A DNA stretch of 30,924 bases. Origin: an uncultured Clostridia bacterium. GTDB lineage: Bacteria > Bacillota > Clostridia > Lachnospirales > CAG-274. Position 1 is the stretch's first letter, and every line of letters begins with the position of its first letter. The stretch is from contig CAJTVH010000038.1 of NCBI GenBank assembly GCA_910579745.1, positions 1-30,924 of the forward strand, written 5' to 3'. The notes beneath the pieces were generated by a model. It was not told the origin of the DNA. It worked only from the letters and a program-made list of their open reading frames with translations, and ran no database searches. Shown here piece after piece: positions 8,201-16,501 of this stretch. The translations under genes and the position numbers were made by a program.

Positions 8201-9145
8201 ATGTCAGCGATTATTGTAACGTCCACTGAAAATATACCATATGAGGACTGGCTCGAATACAGAAAATCAGGTATCGGAGGTTCAGATGCTTCTGTTGTAT
8301 GCGGTATCAGCCGCTATAAATCACCTATGGAACTTTGGATGGAAAAAACAAATCAGCTCCCTTATCAGGAAGCCGGAGAAGCCGCATACTGGGGAATACA
8401 ACTTGAATCATTAGTCAAATCCGAGTTTACCAAACGTACTAATATTAAGGTAAAACCGGTTAATCAGCTTCTGAAAAATGAGGAATATCCTTTTATGCTG
8501 GCCAATCTTGACGGAGTTTGTGAACATCATGATTATGGAACTTGCGTATTTGAGGCAAAGACAGCTTCGGCTTACAAATCAGGTGAATGGGACGATTCCA
8601 TACCAGATGAATATATGCTTCAAATACAGCACTATATGGCTGTTACGGGATATAAAGGCGCATATATTGCCGTTTTAATAGGTGGAAACTCCTTTCGCTG
8701 GAAATTTATTGAACGTGACGAGGAATTGATTGCTATGCTGATACAACTTGAATCTGACTTCTGGAAACACGTAGAATCTACCGTCCCTCCAACATTAGAT
8801 GGTTCGGAGGCGTCAGCTAAATTCCTTGCCAAAAAATTTCCTGACAGTATCAAGAAATCTCAAATTATATTACCCAATACTGCCGCTGATTTAATTAATC
8901 AATATAATGAGGCTTGCGAAAAATTAAAAACCATTACCGAACAAAAGCAAGAGGCTGAAAATCTGTTAAAAGAGATGATTGGAGAAAATGAAACCGGTAC
9001 TGTTGGAAACTGGGTTATCGACTGGAAAAGTATATCTCAGGAACGATTAGACAGCAAAACTCTGAAAGCAGAACACCCTGTCCTTTATAAAAAATACGCT
9101 AATAAAACTTCATACCGTAGATTTTCTGTAAAATCAGTATCATAA
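8201..9145 (+). CDS. YqaJ-type viral recombinase / lambda-exonuclease-like nuclease, 314 aa
   Basis: ATG 8201 follows GAGGAGG; an in-frame start at 8153 would translate through the upstream hairpin. The PD-(D/E)XK nuclease core is visible: IGGSDASVVCGISRYKSPME (25-44), WGIQLESLVKSEF with E69, NLDG with D104, EAK at 118-120 and QIQHYM at 142-147. These are the conserved elements of the YqaJ (lambda Red exo-like) family, which resects double-stranded DNA 5'-3' for recombination by an annealing partner. The last 80 residues form a coiled-coil-like tail. The partner is expected nearby, and the next gene is a candidate. No signal peptide. The combination points to a phage or ICE recombination module. 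Confidence 0.92.
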   Translation: MSAIIVTSTENIPYEDWLEYRKSGIGGSDASVVCGISRYKSPMELWMEKTNQLPYQEAGEAAYWGIQLESLVKSEFTKRTNIKVKPVNQLLKNEEYPFMLANLDGVCEHHDYGTCVFEAKTASAYKSGEWDDSIPDEYMLQIQHYMAVTGYKGAYIAVLIGGNSFRWKFIERDEELIAMLIQLESDFWKHVESTVPPTLDGSEASAKFLAKKFPDSIKKSQIILPNTAADLINQYNEACEKLKTITEQKQEAENLLKEMIGENETGTVGNWVIDWKSISQERLDSKTLKAEHPVLYKKYANKTSYRRFSVKSVS

Positions 9146-9201
9146 ACCGGAGGTCTATATGGATAATGTAAAACTTAAAAACCGTTTAAACGGTAAAGTA
9201 C

Positions 9202-9218
9202 AGGCTCTCACAGAGCCT
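9202..9218 (+). promoter_or_regulatory. 7-bp hairpin ahead of the putative ssDNA-protein gene
   Basis: AGGCTCT-CAC-AGAGCCT (9202-9218) lies about eight bases before the AAAGGAAG site that precedes ATG 9243. A separate palindrome, ACCGTTTAAACGGT, lies 20 bases upstream (9181-9194). The position ahead of the ribosome binding site matches hairpins before neighbouring genes and argues for the ATG at 9243 as the true start. Confidence 0.4.
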
Positions 9219-9242
9219 TTGAAAGAAAGGAAGATTTTAATT

Positions 9243-9941
9243 ATGTCAGAAACAGCTATAACTCCTATCAATTCCGACTATATCGCTTTAACAAACAATG
9301 CTTTGGATATTATCAAAGAAAACTTGAAGAATCAGCCGCTGTCATTTCAGCTCTTTGATATTGTTAAATCACCCACAGGAGGCTCAACAGCATTCACTGT
9401 TCCAAGCTTGACAGGAGATGAAATATATAAGGAACTGACAGGAATTATTCTTGACTACACTACCCCAAGAGCATACTGGGATACTCCTGAACCGGTAGAA
9501 GGTACTCCGCCTGTATGCTACAGTAAAGACAGTTTAATCTCTTGTGAGGGAAAACCTTGTTCTCACTGTCAATTCAATACTTTTGGTTCTAAAGACGGCG
9601 AATCTAATGCAAAAGCTTGTAAAGAATCCGTAGTACTTTTCTTTCTCAGACCTGACAGTATTATGCCTGTTATCGTTCGTATTCCCGTATCAAGTAAACT
9701 GATATTTCAGCGTTATATGACAAGGTTAATAGGAAAGATGATACCAATTTTCGGAGTTGTCACAAAAATAACATTAAAGAAAACCACTAATAAAACAGGA
9801 CAGCCTTATTCTCTTTATAACTTTGAGGCTGTAAACACCCTTACACCGGAAGAAACCGCTCACGCCAGATCATTCGGTCAGAAATTTATGGAGACTGTTA
9901 ATGCTGCTGATATTGAACAAGACACATTGAAAGTTGTTTAA
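9243..9941 (+). CDS. Probable phage-type ssDNA-associated protein, 232 aa (alternative start 9159, 260 aa)
   Basis: Two starts have ribosome binding sites: ATG 9159 (GGAGG) and ATG 9243 (AAAGGAAG). I prefer 9243 because MSETAITPINSDYIAL looks like a natural N terminus and the 28 extra residues of the longer form are encoded by hairpin-forming sequence. A cysteine cluster is visible (LISCEGKPCSHCQFNTFGS, then NAKACKESVVLFFLR), followed by VIVRIPVSSKLIFQRYMTRL. I recall this 'C-x-C-x2-C ... FGS ... ACK' pattern from phage proteins encoded beside recombination genes and thought to bind ssDNA, possibly with an OB fold. This is from memory, and I cannot name the family securely. Its place directly after a YqaJ nuclease suits an annealing or ssDNA-protection partner. 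Confidence 0.6.
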   Translation: MSETAITPINSDYIALTNNALDIIKENLKNQPLSFQLFDIVKSPTGGSTAFTVPSLTGDEIYKELTGIILDYTTPRAYWDTPEPVEGTPPVCYSKDSLISCEGKPCSHCQFNTFGSKDGESNAKACKESVVLFFLRPDSIMPVIVRIPVSSKLIFQRYMTRLIGKMIPIFGVVTKITLKKTTNKTGQPYSLYNFEAVNTLTPEETAHARSFGQKFMETVNAADIEQDTLKVV

Positions 9942-9962
9942 AATTATATATAAACTTATGTA

Positions 9963-9993
9963 AAGGTCGGTCGGGTTTATTCCTGACCGACTT
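9963..9993 (+). promoter_or_regulatory. Hairpin upstream of the amidoligase gene
   Basis: GTCGGTCGGG (9966-9975) pairs with TCCTGACCGAC (9981-9991) around a short loop. It is followed by TTAATTTTA and then by the TGGAGG ribosome binding site of the next gene. It could be a weak terminator for the upstream gene, but the position matches the other pre-gene hairpins. Confidence 0.5.
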
Positions 9994-10021
9994 AATTTTA
10001 CTTAATGGAGGAATTTACAAA

Positions 10022-11131
10022 ATGAAAGAAACTTTTACTTGTGAAATCTGCGATGAAAAATATGATGTTTCAGAAAAACACTTTTTCGATAATGAAATAC
10101 TTTGTACTAATTGTTTAGCGGAATATACAGTTGTTTGTCAGGATTGCGGCAGCCGTATATGGCGTGATGACAGCGCCGGTAATATTGAACATCCTCTGTG
10201 TCAAAGCTGTTATGATGAAAATTATACCGACTGCTGTAGTTGTGACTGTTTACTTCATCGAAGCGACGCAAACTACCAATATTCTGATGAATATAATGAT
10301 AATCCTTACTGCGATTCCTGTTTTGACAAACTGCCAAGAGACGGAATTAATGAGTATTATTATAAACCAACTCCCATTTTCTATGGAAATAGTTCCCGAT
10401 TTATGGGCGTTGAGTTAGAAATAGACGAAGCCGGTAAGAGTGATTATAACGCAAATAAAATCCAAAATATCGCCAACGCTGATAGAGAGCATATATATTG
10501 TAAACATGACGGTTCCCTGGATAGTGGTTTTGAGATAGTCACGTATCCTATGACATTACAATATCATCAGGAAGAAATGCCCTGGAAAGGTATATTAAGA
10601 AAAGCCGTACAGCTTAACTATAGATCCCATCAGTCTGAAACCTGTGGTCTTCATATTCATATAAACAGAACGGCTTTCGGCTATTTAGAGGAAGAGCAGG
10701 ATGAAGTAATTGCCCGTATTCTCTACTTCTTTGAGAAACACTGGGAAGAATTGCTGAAGTTCAGCCGCCGCACACAAAGTCAGCTGGAACACTGGGCTAT
10801 GCGATATGGTTATAAAGAACAGCCTAAAGATATTCTTGATCACGCTAAGGGAGATTATAACACAAACCGTTATAAATGTATAAATCTTTGTAACAAAGAA
10901 ACTATTGAGTTTCGTATATTTCGTGGAACATTGAAGCTGAATACTTTAATTGCCACTTTACAGCTCGTTGATAAAATCTGTGAGACGGCAATAAATTTGT
11001 CCGATGATGATTTAAAAGCTATGTCATGGACTACCTTTACCGCCGGTTGTACTCAGCCGGAACTCATTCAGTATTTAAAAGAACGCCGATTATATGTTAA
11101 TGATATTGTGGAAACGGAGGATGAAATTTAA
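10022..11131 (+). CDS. Zinc-ribbon-fused amidoligase (Amidoligase_2-like), 369 aa
   Basis: ATG 10022 follows TGGAGG. Residues 1-105 contain cysteine pairs at 7/10, 28/31, 39/42, 60/63, 71-76 and 97/100, arranged like a chain of LIM/zinc-ribbon fingers. The C-terminal domain shows the signatures of the COOH-NH2 ligase (amidoligase) fold: GVELEIDE (129-136), KHDGSLDSGFEIVTYPM (161-177), CGLHIHINR (208-216) and EFRIFRGT (296-303). Glutamine-synthetase-like amidoligases join a carboxylate to an amine using ATP. The stop overlaps the ATG of the class II amidotransferase (TAATG), so the two are translationally coupled and probably act together, one supplying ammonia. The substrate is unknown; a peptide or protein tag is an attractive guess, with the fingers recognising the partner. 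Confidence 0.85.
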   Translation: MKETFTCEICDEKYDVSEKHFFDNEILCTNCLAEYTVVCQDCGSRIWRDDSAGNIEHPLCQSCYDENYTDCCSCDCLLHRSDANYQYSDEYNDNPYCDSCFDKLPRDGINEYYYKPTPIFYGNSSRFMGVELEIDEAGKSDYNANKIQNIANADREHIYCKHDGSLDSGFEIVTYPMTLQYHQEEMPWKGILRKAVQLNYRSHQSETCGLHIHINRTAFGYLEEEQDEVIARILYFFEKHWEELLKFSRRTQSQLEHWAMRYGYKEQPKDILDHAKGDYNTNRYKCINLCNKETIEFRIFRGTLKLNTLIATLQLVDKICETAINLSDDDLKAMSWTTFTAGCTQPELIQYLKERRLYVNDIVETEDEI

Positions 11132-12072
11132 TGTGCTGTTTATTTGGAATGATTGATGTAAATAACAATTTTACAGGGCGTGAAAAAAGCAATATGCTGT
11201 CAATTCTGGCAGTCGCAAGTGAGGAACGAGGCACCGACGCTACAGGAATTGCCTATAACATTAACGGAAAACTTCATATTTACAAACGTCCCTGCCCTGC
11301 TCATAAAATGAAAATGTCCGTACCGACTACCACTAATGTTATTATGGGACATACCCGTATGACTACGCAAGGAAGTGAAAAAAAGAATTTCAATAATCAC
11401 CCGTTTCTTGGCAATGTAAATAACGAATCCTTTGCTCTGGCTCACAACGGAATACTTTATAACGACAAAATACTTAGGAAAAATTTAAAACTTCCTTACT
11501 CAAAAATTGAGACAGACAGCTATGTTGCCGTTCAAATTATAGAAAAGAAAAAAGCCCTCAATTTTGAAAGCCTTAAATATATGGCTGAACAAGTTGAGGG
11601 TTCTTTTGTGTTTACGGCTTTGAATCATAAAAACGACTTGTACATAGTCAAAGGCGATAATCCATTCTGTTTGTGCTATTTCCCTGAAACGAAACTGTAC
11701 TTGTATGCTTCTACAGAAAATATTTTAGTTGACGCTATTAAGAAAATGAAATTAAAACTGGAGAAGCCTGAGCGAATTGATATGCAACGCGGAGATATAT
11801 TGTGTATCTACGGTAACGGAGAATTGATGTGGAATAAATTCGACACAAACAGCTTAATGGAAAACTGGCAGTTTCCATTGTATTCGTCACTTACAAAACG
11901 TTACTATAGTCCATATCACAATACTTTTGAGGAAGCCGAGACAGAGTATTTAGAAGATTTAAAATCTATAGCGGCTTGTATGGGTTATGATTCTGAAACA
12001 GTTGACTATGCTCTCCAAGTTGGATTTACAGCGGATGAAATTGAGGAACTGCTGTATGAAGGCGGATTCTGA
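11131..12072 (+). CDS. Class II glutamine amidotransferase (Ntn hydrolase), 313 aa
   Basis: Begins MCCLFG; removal of Met exposes Cys2, the catalytic nucleophile of class II amidotransferases. Other family motifs are present: RGTDATGIAY (about 31-40), GHTRMTTQGS (about 72-81), NNHPF, and ALAHNGILYN (about 102-111). The domain hydrolyses glutamine to release ammonia. There is no attached synthetase domain; the last 100 residues are a small tail without a recognised fold. It overlaps the amidoligase gene by one base, so the likely arrangement is a two-component amidotransferase/ligase. DUF3846 follows after 15 bases. Similar pairs have been noted on phages and mobile elements in comparative studies of amidoligases, with unknown substrates. 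Confidence 0.9.
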   Translation: MCCLFGMIDVNNNFTGREKSNMLSILAVASEERGTDATGIAYNINGKLHIYKRPCPAHKMKMSVPTTTNVIMGHTRMTTQGSEKKNFNNHPFLGNVNNESFALAHNGILYNDKILRKNLKLPYSKIETDSYVAVQIIEKKKALNFESLKYMAEQVEGSFVFTALNHKNDLYIVKGDNPFCLCYFPETKLYLYASTENILVDAIKKMKLKLEKPERIDMQRGDILCIYGNGELMWNKFDTNSLMENWQFPLYSSLTKRYYSPYHNTFEEAETEYLEDLKSIAACMGYDSETVDYALQVGFTADEIEELLYEGGF

Positions 12073-12087
12073 GAAAGGGGATTTATT

Positions 12088-12459
12088 ATGGAAATATTAA
12101 TTATAGAGCCGGAAAAGGTTCCATACACAAAAACAATTAATGGCACACTGAAAGAAATGCAGAATATTGTTGGTGGTACAATTCAGGTACTCTATCCATT
12201 TCCCGAAGAAATTGCTCTGGTATGTAATGATGAGGGTAAACTGACAGGACTTCCAGCTAACAGAGGTTTATTTGATGAATCCGGTGAGCTTTATGATATT
12301 ATATGCGGTACGTTCTTTATTTGCGGTGCTCCGGTAGATAGTGACAATTTTACAAGTTTAACACAGGAACAATCGGAACAGTTTCAGAAACGATTTAATT
12401 CTCCAGAAATGTTTGTGAGAATGGGTAATAAATTGCTTTGCTTGCCGATGAAAGGATAA
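12088..12459 (+). CDS. DUF3846 protein, 123 aa
   Basis: ATG 12088 after GAAAGGGG. The pattern MEILIIEPEKVPYTKTINGT, then LKEMQNIVGGTIQVLYPF, then NDEGKLTGLPANRGLFDESG, then DIICGTFFICGAP matches the DUF3846 family, which is common in Firmicute plasmids, ICEs and phages. Length and start are typical. No catalytic residues known. It lies between the amidotransferase and the DpnD/PcfM gene, all with gaps under 20 bp, so it belongs to the same operon. Cytoplasmic; function unknown. Confidence 0.88.
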   Translation: MEILIIEPEKVPYTKTINGTLKEMQNIVGGTIQVLYPFPEEIALVCNDEGKLTGLPANRGLFDESGELYDIICGTFFICGAPVDSDNFTSLTQEQSEQFQKRFNSPEMFVRMGNKLLCLPMKG

Positions 12460-12465
12460 TGTAGT

Positions 12466-12669
12466 ATGACTGATAAAAAACAAATTGCTTATAAGAAGTT
12501 TAACGTAATAATCACAGAAACTTTGAAAATGGTTGTTGAAGCAGAAGCACAAAATCAACAACAGGCAGAACAGATAGTATCTGATAGATGGCGAAACAGC
12601 GAATATATTCTTGACGCTGATAACTTCTGTAAAGTTGAGTTTACAGCCACAGAAAATAACAACTATTAG
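12466..12669 (+). CDS. DpnD/PcfM-family small protein, 67 aa
   Basis: ATG 12466 starts six bases after the DUF3846 stop, with AAAGGA upstream. The body (KKFNVIITETLKMVVEAEAQ, then AEQIVSDRWRNSEYILDADN, then F) matches the DpnD/PcfM-like family (PF14207), named partly after PcfM of the conjugative plasmid pCF10. It is a short beta-rich protein of unknown function seen on conjugative and phage-like elements. It is the last gene of the amidoligase operon; a hairpin-like sequence (AGTCTATA...TATAGGCT, about 12693-12720) follows. Confidence 0.88.
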   Translation: MTDKKQIAYKKFNVIITETLKMVVEAEAQNQQQAEQIVSDRWRNSEYILDADNFCKVEFTATENNNY

Positions 12670-12739
12670 AAAGATTGAGGTCGTAAAAGAGATAGTCTAT
12701 ATTCCAATGTAGTATAGGCTGTCTCATAAACGACCGTTA

Positions 12740-12820
12740 TTGCGACAGTTTTGACAATGTTAAAATACCCTTTGAAATCGTGTAATTTTGAGGGGTATTT
12801 CTTCTCAAAACTTATCGCAA
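12740..12820. other. Nested inverted repeats upstream of the serine resolvase (candidate res site)
   Basis: An outer pair, TTGCGACAGTTTT (12740-12752) and AAAACTTATCGCAA (12807-12820), encloses an inner hairpin, AAATACCC (12763-12770) with GGGGTATTT (12792-12800). Resolvases of the Tn3 type are normally encoded beside their recombination site, which is made of inverted half-sites, so this dyad 50 bp before the resolvase start is the best candidate. The inner hairpin could instead be the terminator of the DpnD/PcfM operon. An IS-end-like GGCTGTCTCATAAACGACC lies just before it (12717-12735). Confidence 0.4.
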
Positions 12821-12869
12821 AATCAAATTCTCATATCTTATACGTTTTTGAGATAAATGGAGGTTACAT

Positions 12870-13433
12870 ATGAAAAATTATGTTTTTGGATACGCAAGAG
12901 TCAGTACCGAAGCACAGAATCTTGACAGACAAATTGATGCTCTAAAAAAGTACGGTGTTGATATAATTTATAATGAAAAGATGACAGGAACTAAAAGAGA
13001 ACGTCCTGAACTTGATAAAATGTTGGACAGAATTACTAAGGGCGATACTGTAGTAATTGAATCTTTGTCAAGACTTGGAAGAAGCACAAAAGATTTGATT
13101 GAACTGACAGAACTATTTCAGTCTAAAGGAGTACATCTTGTATCACTTAAAGAAAACATTGATACAAGCAGTCCTACAGGAAAGCTATTATTCACCTTAA
13201 TGAGTGCTATAGCTCAATTCGAGAGAGATTTAATTACTGAAAGAACTCTTGAAGGGTTAAAGTCAGCCAAAGCAAGGGGAAGAAAAGGCGGCAGACCTAA
13301 AACAAATACCGAGGATATAAAAAAAGCTGTTAAACTCTATAATACTGGTGAGTACTCTATAAAAGAAATAACAGAACTTACAGGCATAAAAAAAGATACA
13401 TTGTATAGAAATTTACGTAAATTATCTGATTAA
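12870..13433 (+). CDS. Serine recombinase/resolvase, Tn3-Hin class, 187 aa
   Basis: ATG 12870 follows TGGAGG. The N-terminal catalytic domain has YARVSTEAQNLDRQ (8-21) with the nucleophilic serine at residue 12. It also has the family motifs SRLGRSTKDLIEL (around 68-80), ENIDTSS and the helix leading to FERDLITERTLEGL (around 115-130). Residues 135-187 hold GRKGGRPK and a DNA-binding helix-turn-helix (SIKEITELTGIKKDTLYRNL). Length is typical of a small resolvase or invertase, not a large serine integrase. It probably resolves cointegrates, or multimers of an extrachromosomal form of the element, at the dyad just upstream. Monocistronic. Confidence 0.93.
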   Translation: MKNYVFGYARVSTEAQNLDRQIDALKKYGVDIIYNEKMTGTKRERPELDKMLDRITKGDTVVIESLSRLGRSTKDLIELTELFQSKGVHLVSLKENIDTSSPTGKLLFTLMSAIAQFERDLITERTLEGLKSAKARGRKGGRPKTNTEDIKKAVKLYNTGEYSIKEITELTGIKKDTLYRNLRKLSD

Positions 13434-13550
13434 AATAAATAATTCCTTTTTATAATAATACGTGATATTGAAATTTCTCAATGATTAATAGCGGGAAATA
13501 TCATACCAAAATAAATATAAGAATACCTTGAAGATAAACATAATAAAACG

Positions 13551-13580
13551 AAAGGCAATAAAAAATGCCTTTTGTTTTTT
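13551..13580 (+). terminator. Intrinsic terminator between resolvase and primase-helicase
   Basis: AAAGGCA (13551-13557), an A-rich loop, TGCCTTTT and then GTTTTTT form a stem-loop with a T-run, a standard intrinsic terminator. It lies about 120 bases after the resolvase stop and 65 before the next start codon. Confidence 0.65.
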
Positions 13581-13642
13581 ACAATATTTTTTTGTAATTA
13601 GCTCCTACAAAGAAATAAAAAATTTCCAAAGGAGTTGAAACT

Positions 13643-16318
13643 ATGAATAAAATAAAATTATCTTTAGACAACGAAAGCTTTTCTTATAAACCAAATTCAA
13701 AAGAAGCATCAGATATAAGTAGAAGAATTGGAAGATACCCTATAGAACTAAGCAGTCCAAAAGAAATAAATGAGACCGCCTTAAAAATAAGCGTTGGTGG
13801 ATTCTCATTTACTCCTGCCACTTTTAAGAATGGACAGAGAAAGAAAGAGAACTTTGAACAACAGCAATTGTTTGTCTTAGATTTTGATAACAAAGAACCA
13901 AATAAAACTATTTCATTTGAAGAGGCAAAAGTACGAGCTGACTACTATGAACTTCCAATTCTATTTGCATACGATACATTATCCAGTATAAATCATAATA
14001 AGTTTAGAATAATATTTTTAAACGATATTCCTATTCCTGACAGAAAAATTGCAGAAGCTATACAGCTTGCTATAGGTACTATATTTCCTGAATCCGATTC
14101 AAGCTGTTACAAAGATATTTCAAGGATGTACTTTGGTGGTAAACATATGCTTCATTATGATAAAAGGATACCTGAGATTAATGTGGAATTAGTATTCAGA
14201 AGTTTATATTACTATCTGAGAGACAAGTATGGCCTAAACCATTATAAGGAAAAACTCACCAAATTCTCTAAAGAAACAGGTATTGCGTTAAACAAGAATG
14301 GTATACTTGATGTTACGACAATAGATAATCCGACAGAATATTCTGGTGCATTCATGTTAAATCAAAATAGGAAAAACTCGCCAAGTGCTATTATATATAC
14401 TAAAAGTATTTCCAATATAAAAGCTAATGGCGAGATTTTCCCAATATATTATCATATAAATTCTGATTGCACCAATAATAGTTCTGTCGGTAAAACTACT
14501 CAGAAAAGTTCCTTAAGGAACCATAAACCTTATAGATCTTCAGTTATTAAGGATATGAGCCAAAAGTGTCGATTGTTTAAAGAATTTGAAAATGGTGAGA
14601 GAAAATTACATCATTCTGAACGGTTTGGAATATTGACTAATCTTATTCCTGTAGAAACAGGAACTAAAAAATTCCTGTCCATTATATCAGAAAATATGAA
14701 ATTTTATGCTGATACAAAAGACATCTGGAAAAAGCACCATATTCCATACCAGGAAAAGTGTGGTTATCGACCTACAAGCTGCTCTAAATTCTGTCCATAT
14801 CATAATGAATGTACTCACAGTACTAATATTTTGTCCACAGTTTATCATAAGCGAGGTAATATAGAAAGGATATCTGGCTATAGTGAAAAGTTTTATCCTT
14901 TAACTGATAGCCAAGAAGATACATACCACGCTATTTATAAGGCTTATAAAGCAAATGACAAAAAATTTCATATAATAAAATCTATGACATCTGTTGGTAA
15001 AACAACAAGTTATTTGAAACTTATGTCAGAAAACCCAACAAGCCGATTTTTAATCGCAGCACCAACCAATCTACTGAAAGATGAGATTTTTAATAAAGCA
15101 AAAAAACTTGGTATAGAAGTTCTTAAGACACCTTCTTTACAACAAATAAGTGATGAAATGCCCGATAAAATATGGAACCATATACAAAAATTATATAACA
15201 GCGGACAATACAATTCTGTTTATCCTTATATTGAAAATGTTATGAAAAAGAAGGATATCTCATGTCTAAAAAAATATATGGAAGAAAGAGAAAAATTAAT
15301 AAATTTTAAGGGTAATATTATTACTACACAACGTTATTTGTTGAATATGGAAGAAAAAAGACTTAAAGAATATGACGCTATTATTATTGATGAAGATATT
15401 ATATTCAAGAGTATTATACCTAACCAGATAGAAATATCAAAGACAAATCTGAAAAAACTATTAAACAAAGTTACAGACAGCCAAATATCTAAAAAAATTA
15501 AGTTATTACTAAAACTATCAAAAACACAGTCATGTATTGAAGTTAGTGGTTTTGAGTGGAGTTATGACAAAACCGATAATAATGATAAAATAATGCCGTT
15601 TGATATTCCTTCATTTTGTTTAGCGGAAAAGTTTTACCTGCGTAAAGCTTCAAAAGATAATAAACTTGAAGATGATACTTTCGTATTTCTGAGACCAGAG
15701 ATTTTTAAAAACGTAAAATATATTATAGTTTCAGCTACAGTTAATGAGAATATATGCCGCGAATTATTTGGTAATAATATAAATTTCTATGAGTGCAAAA
15801 AAACTGAGTATAAAGGGGAATTACTGCAATACCCTCGTAAATCTATGAGCCGAACCAGCATAGCAAATAATCCCGGAATTGTAAGACGCCTTATGAAACA
15901 TTTTGATATTGAAGAGAATAAAGTTATTACCTTTATGAAAGAAAATACAGGACAACTTCATTTTGGAAATACCGAAGGCAGCAATACTTTAGAAGGCGAA
16001 GATATTCTTGTAATCGGTACACCATATCATGCAGATTTTTTGTACAAGCTGGCGGCTTTTACAATGGAGCTTGATTTTGATGAGAATGAAGAAATGACAT
16101 CTCTATTTATAACACATAATGGCTATCGTTTCTGGTTTACAACTTTTAAAAATGAAAATTTAAGAGAAATTCACTTTTGGATGATAGAAAGTGAGTTAGA
16201 ACAAGCCGTAGGTCGGGCGCGGCTTCTCCGAAATAGATGTAAAGTTCGCCTATTCTCTAATTTTCCTTTAAGTCAAGCAAAAATGATTTATGATTTTAAT
16301 TATAACAAGGAAATTTAA
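13643..16318 (+). CDS. Primase (AEP-like) - SF2 helicase fusion, 891 aa, replication protein of the element
   Basis: ATG 13643 follows AAAGGAG. N-terminal domain: LFVLDFDN (76-83; D80 and D82), KFRIIF (120-125) and SCYKDISRMYFGG (154-166). This order fits an archaeo-eukaryotic primase core (D-x-D, basic, D-x-S-R). A cysteine cluster, CGYRPTSCSKFCPYHNEC (373-390; Cys 373, 380, 384, 390), could hold zinc or an Fe-S cluster. C-terminal SF2 helicase: SMTSVGKTTS (448-457, P-loop with the first Gly missing), AIIIDEDI (579-586, Walker B D583/E584), IIVSATV (motif III) and EQAVGRARLLR (motif VI). Fusions of this kind prime and unwind DNA in plasmid and phage replication. It sits alone between two terminator-like regions. 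Primase assignment is from motif order only; the helicase part is more certain. Confidence 0.8.
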   Translation: MNKIKLSLDNESFSYKPNSKEASDISRRIGRYPIELSSPKEINETALKISVGGFSFTPATFKNGQRKKENFEQQQLFVLDFDNKEPNKTISFEEAKVRADYYELPILFAYDTLSSINHNKFRIIFLNDIPIPDRKIAEAIQLAIGTIFPESDSSCYKDISRMYFGGKHMLHYDKRIPEINVELVFRSLYYYLRDKYGLNHYKEKLTKFSKETGIALNKNGILDVTTIDNPTEYSGAFMLNQNRKNSPSAIIYTKSISNIKANGEIFPIYYHINSDCTNNSSVGKTTQKSSLRNHKPYRSSVIKDMSQKCRLFKEFENGERKLHHSERFGILTNLIPVETGTKKFLSIISENMKFYADTKDIWKKHHIPYQEKCGYRPTSCSKFCPYHNECTHSTNILSTVYHKRGNIERISGYSEKFYPLTDSQEDTYHAIYKAYKANDKKFHIIKSMTSVGKTTSYLKLMSENPTSRFLIAAPTNLLKDEIFNKAKKLGIEVLKTPSLQQISDEMPDKIWNHIQKLYNSGQYNSVYPYIENVMKKKDISCLKKYMEEREKLINFKGNIITTQRYLLNMEEKRLKEYDAIIIDEDIIFKSIIPNQIEISKTNLKKLLNKVTDSQISKKIKLLLKLSKTQSCIEVSGFEWSYDKTDNNDKIMPFDIPSFCLAEKFYLRKASKDNKLEDDTFVFLRPEIFKNVKYIIVSATVNENICRELFGNNINFYECKKTEYKGELLQYPRKSMSRTSIANNPGIVRRLMKHFDIEENKVITFMKENTGQLHFGNTEGSNTLEGEDILVIGTPYHADFLYKLAAFTMELDFDENEEMTSLFITHNGYRFWFTTFKNENLREIHFWMIESELEQAVGRARLLRNRCKVRLFSNFPLSQAKMIYDFNYNKEI

Positions 16319-16501
16319 AATTTTTAATGACAGCATATCCTTAAAACTCATAATATTATACAAAAATAATTTTGATATAATTAAGTTATATACCACTAAT
16401 AATCAACGAAACCAAGCTAATTATTATCACTCATATAAATTCCATATAAAAACATAAAGACTTACAACTAATTTGTAAAAAATATTTGTATTTGGAGTGA
16501 T

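Noticed and set aside
9159..9242. The longer start for the ssDNA-associated protein as the only correct one
   Set aside because: It has a ribosome binding site, but the extra 28 codons coincide with a palindrome and a hairpin of the type found ahead of other genes, so 9243 is preferred. Kept as an alternative.
12717..12735. IS terminal repeat (GGCTGTCTCATAAACGACC)
   Set aside because: It resembles an IS end, but I found no partner repeat or transposase nearby, so it is not listed as an insertion sequence.
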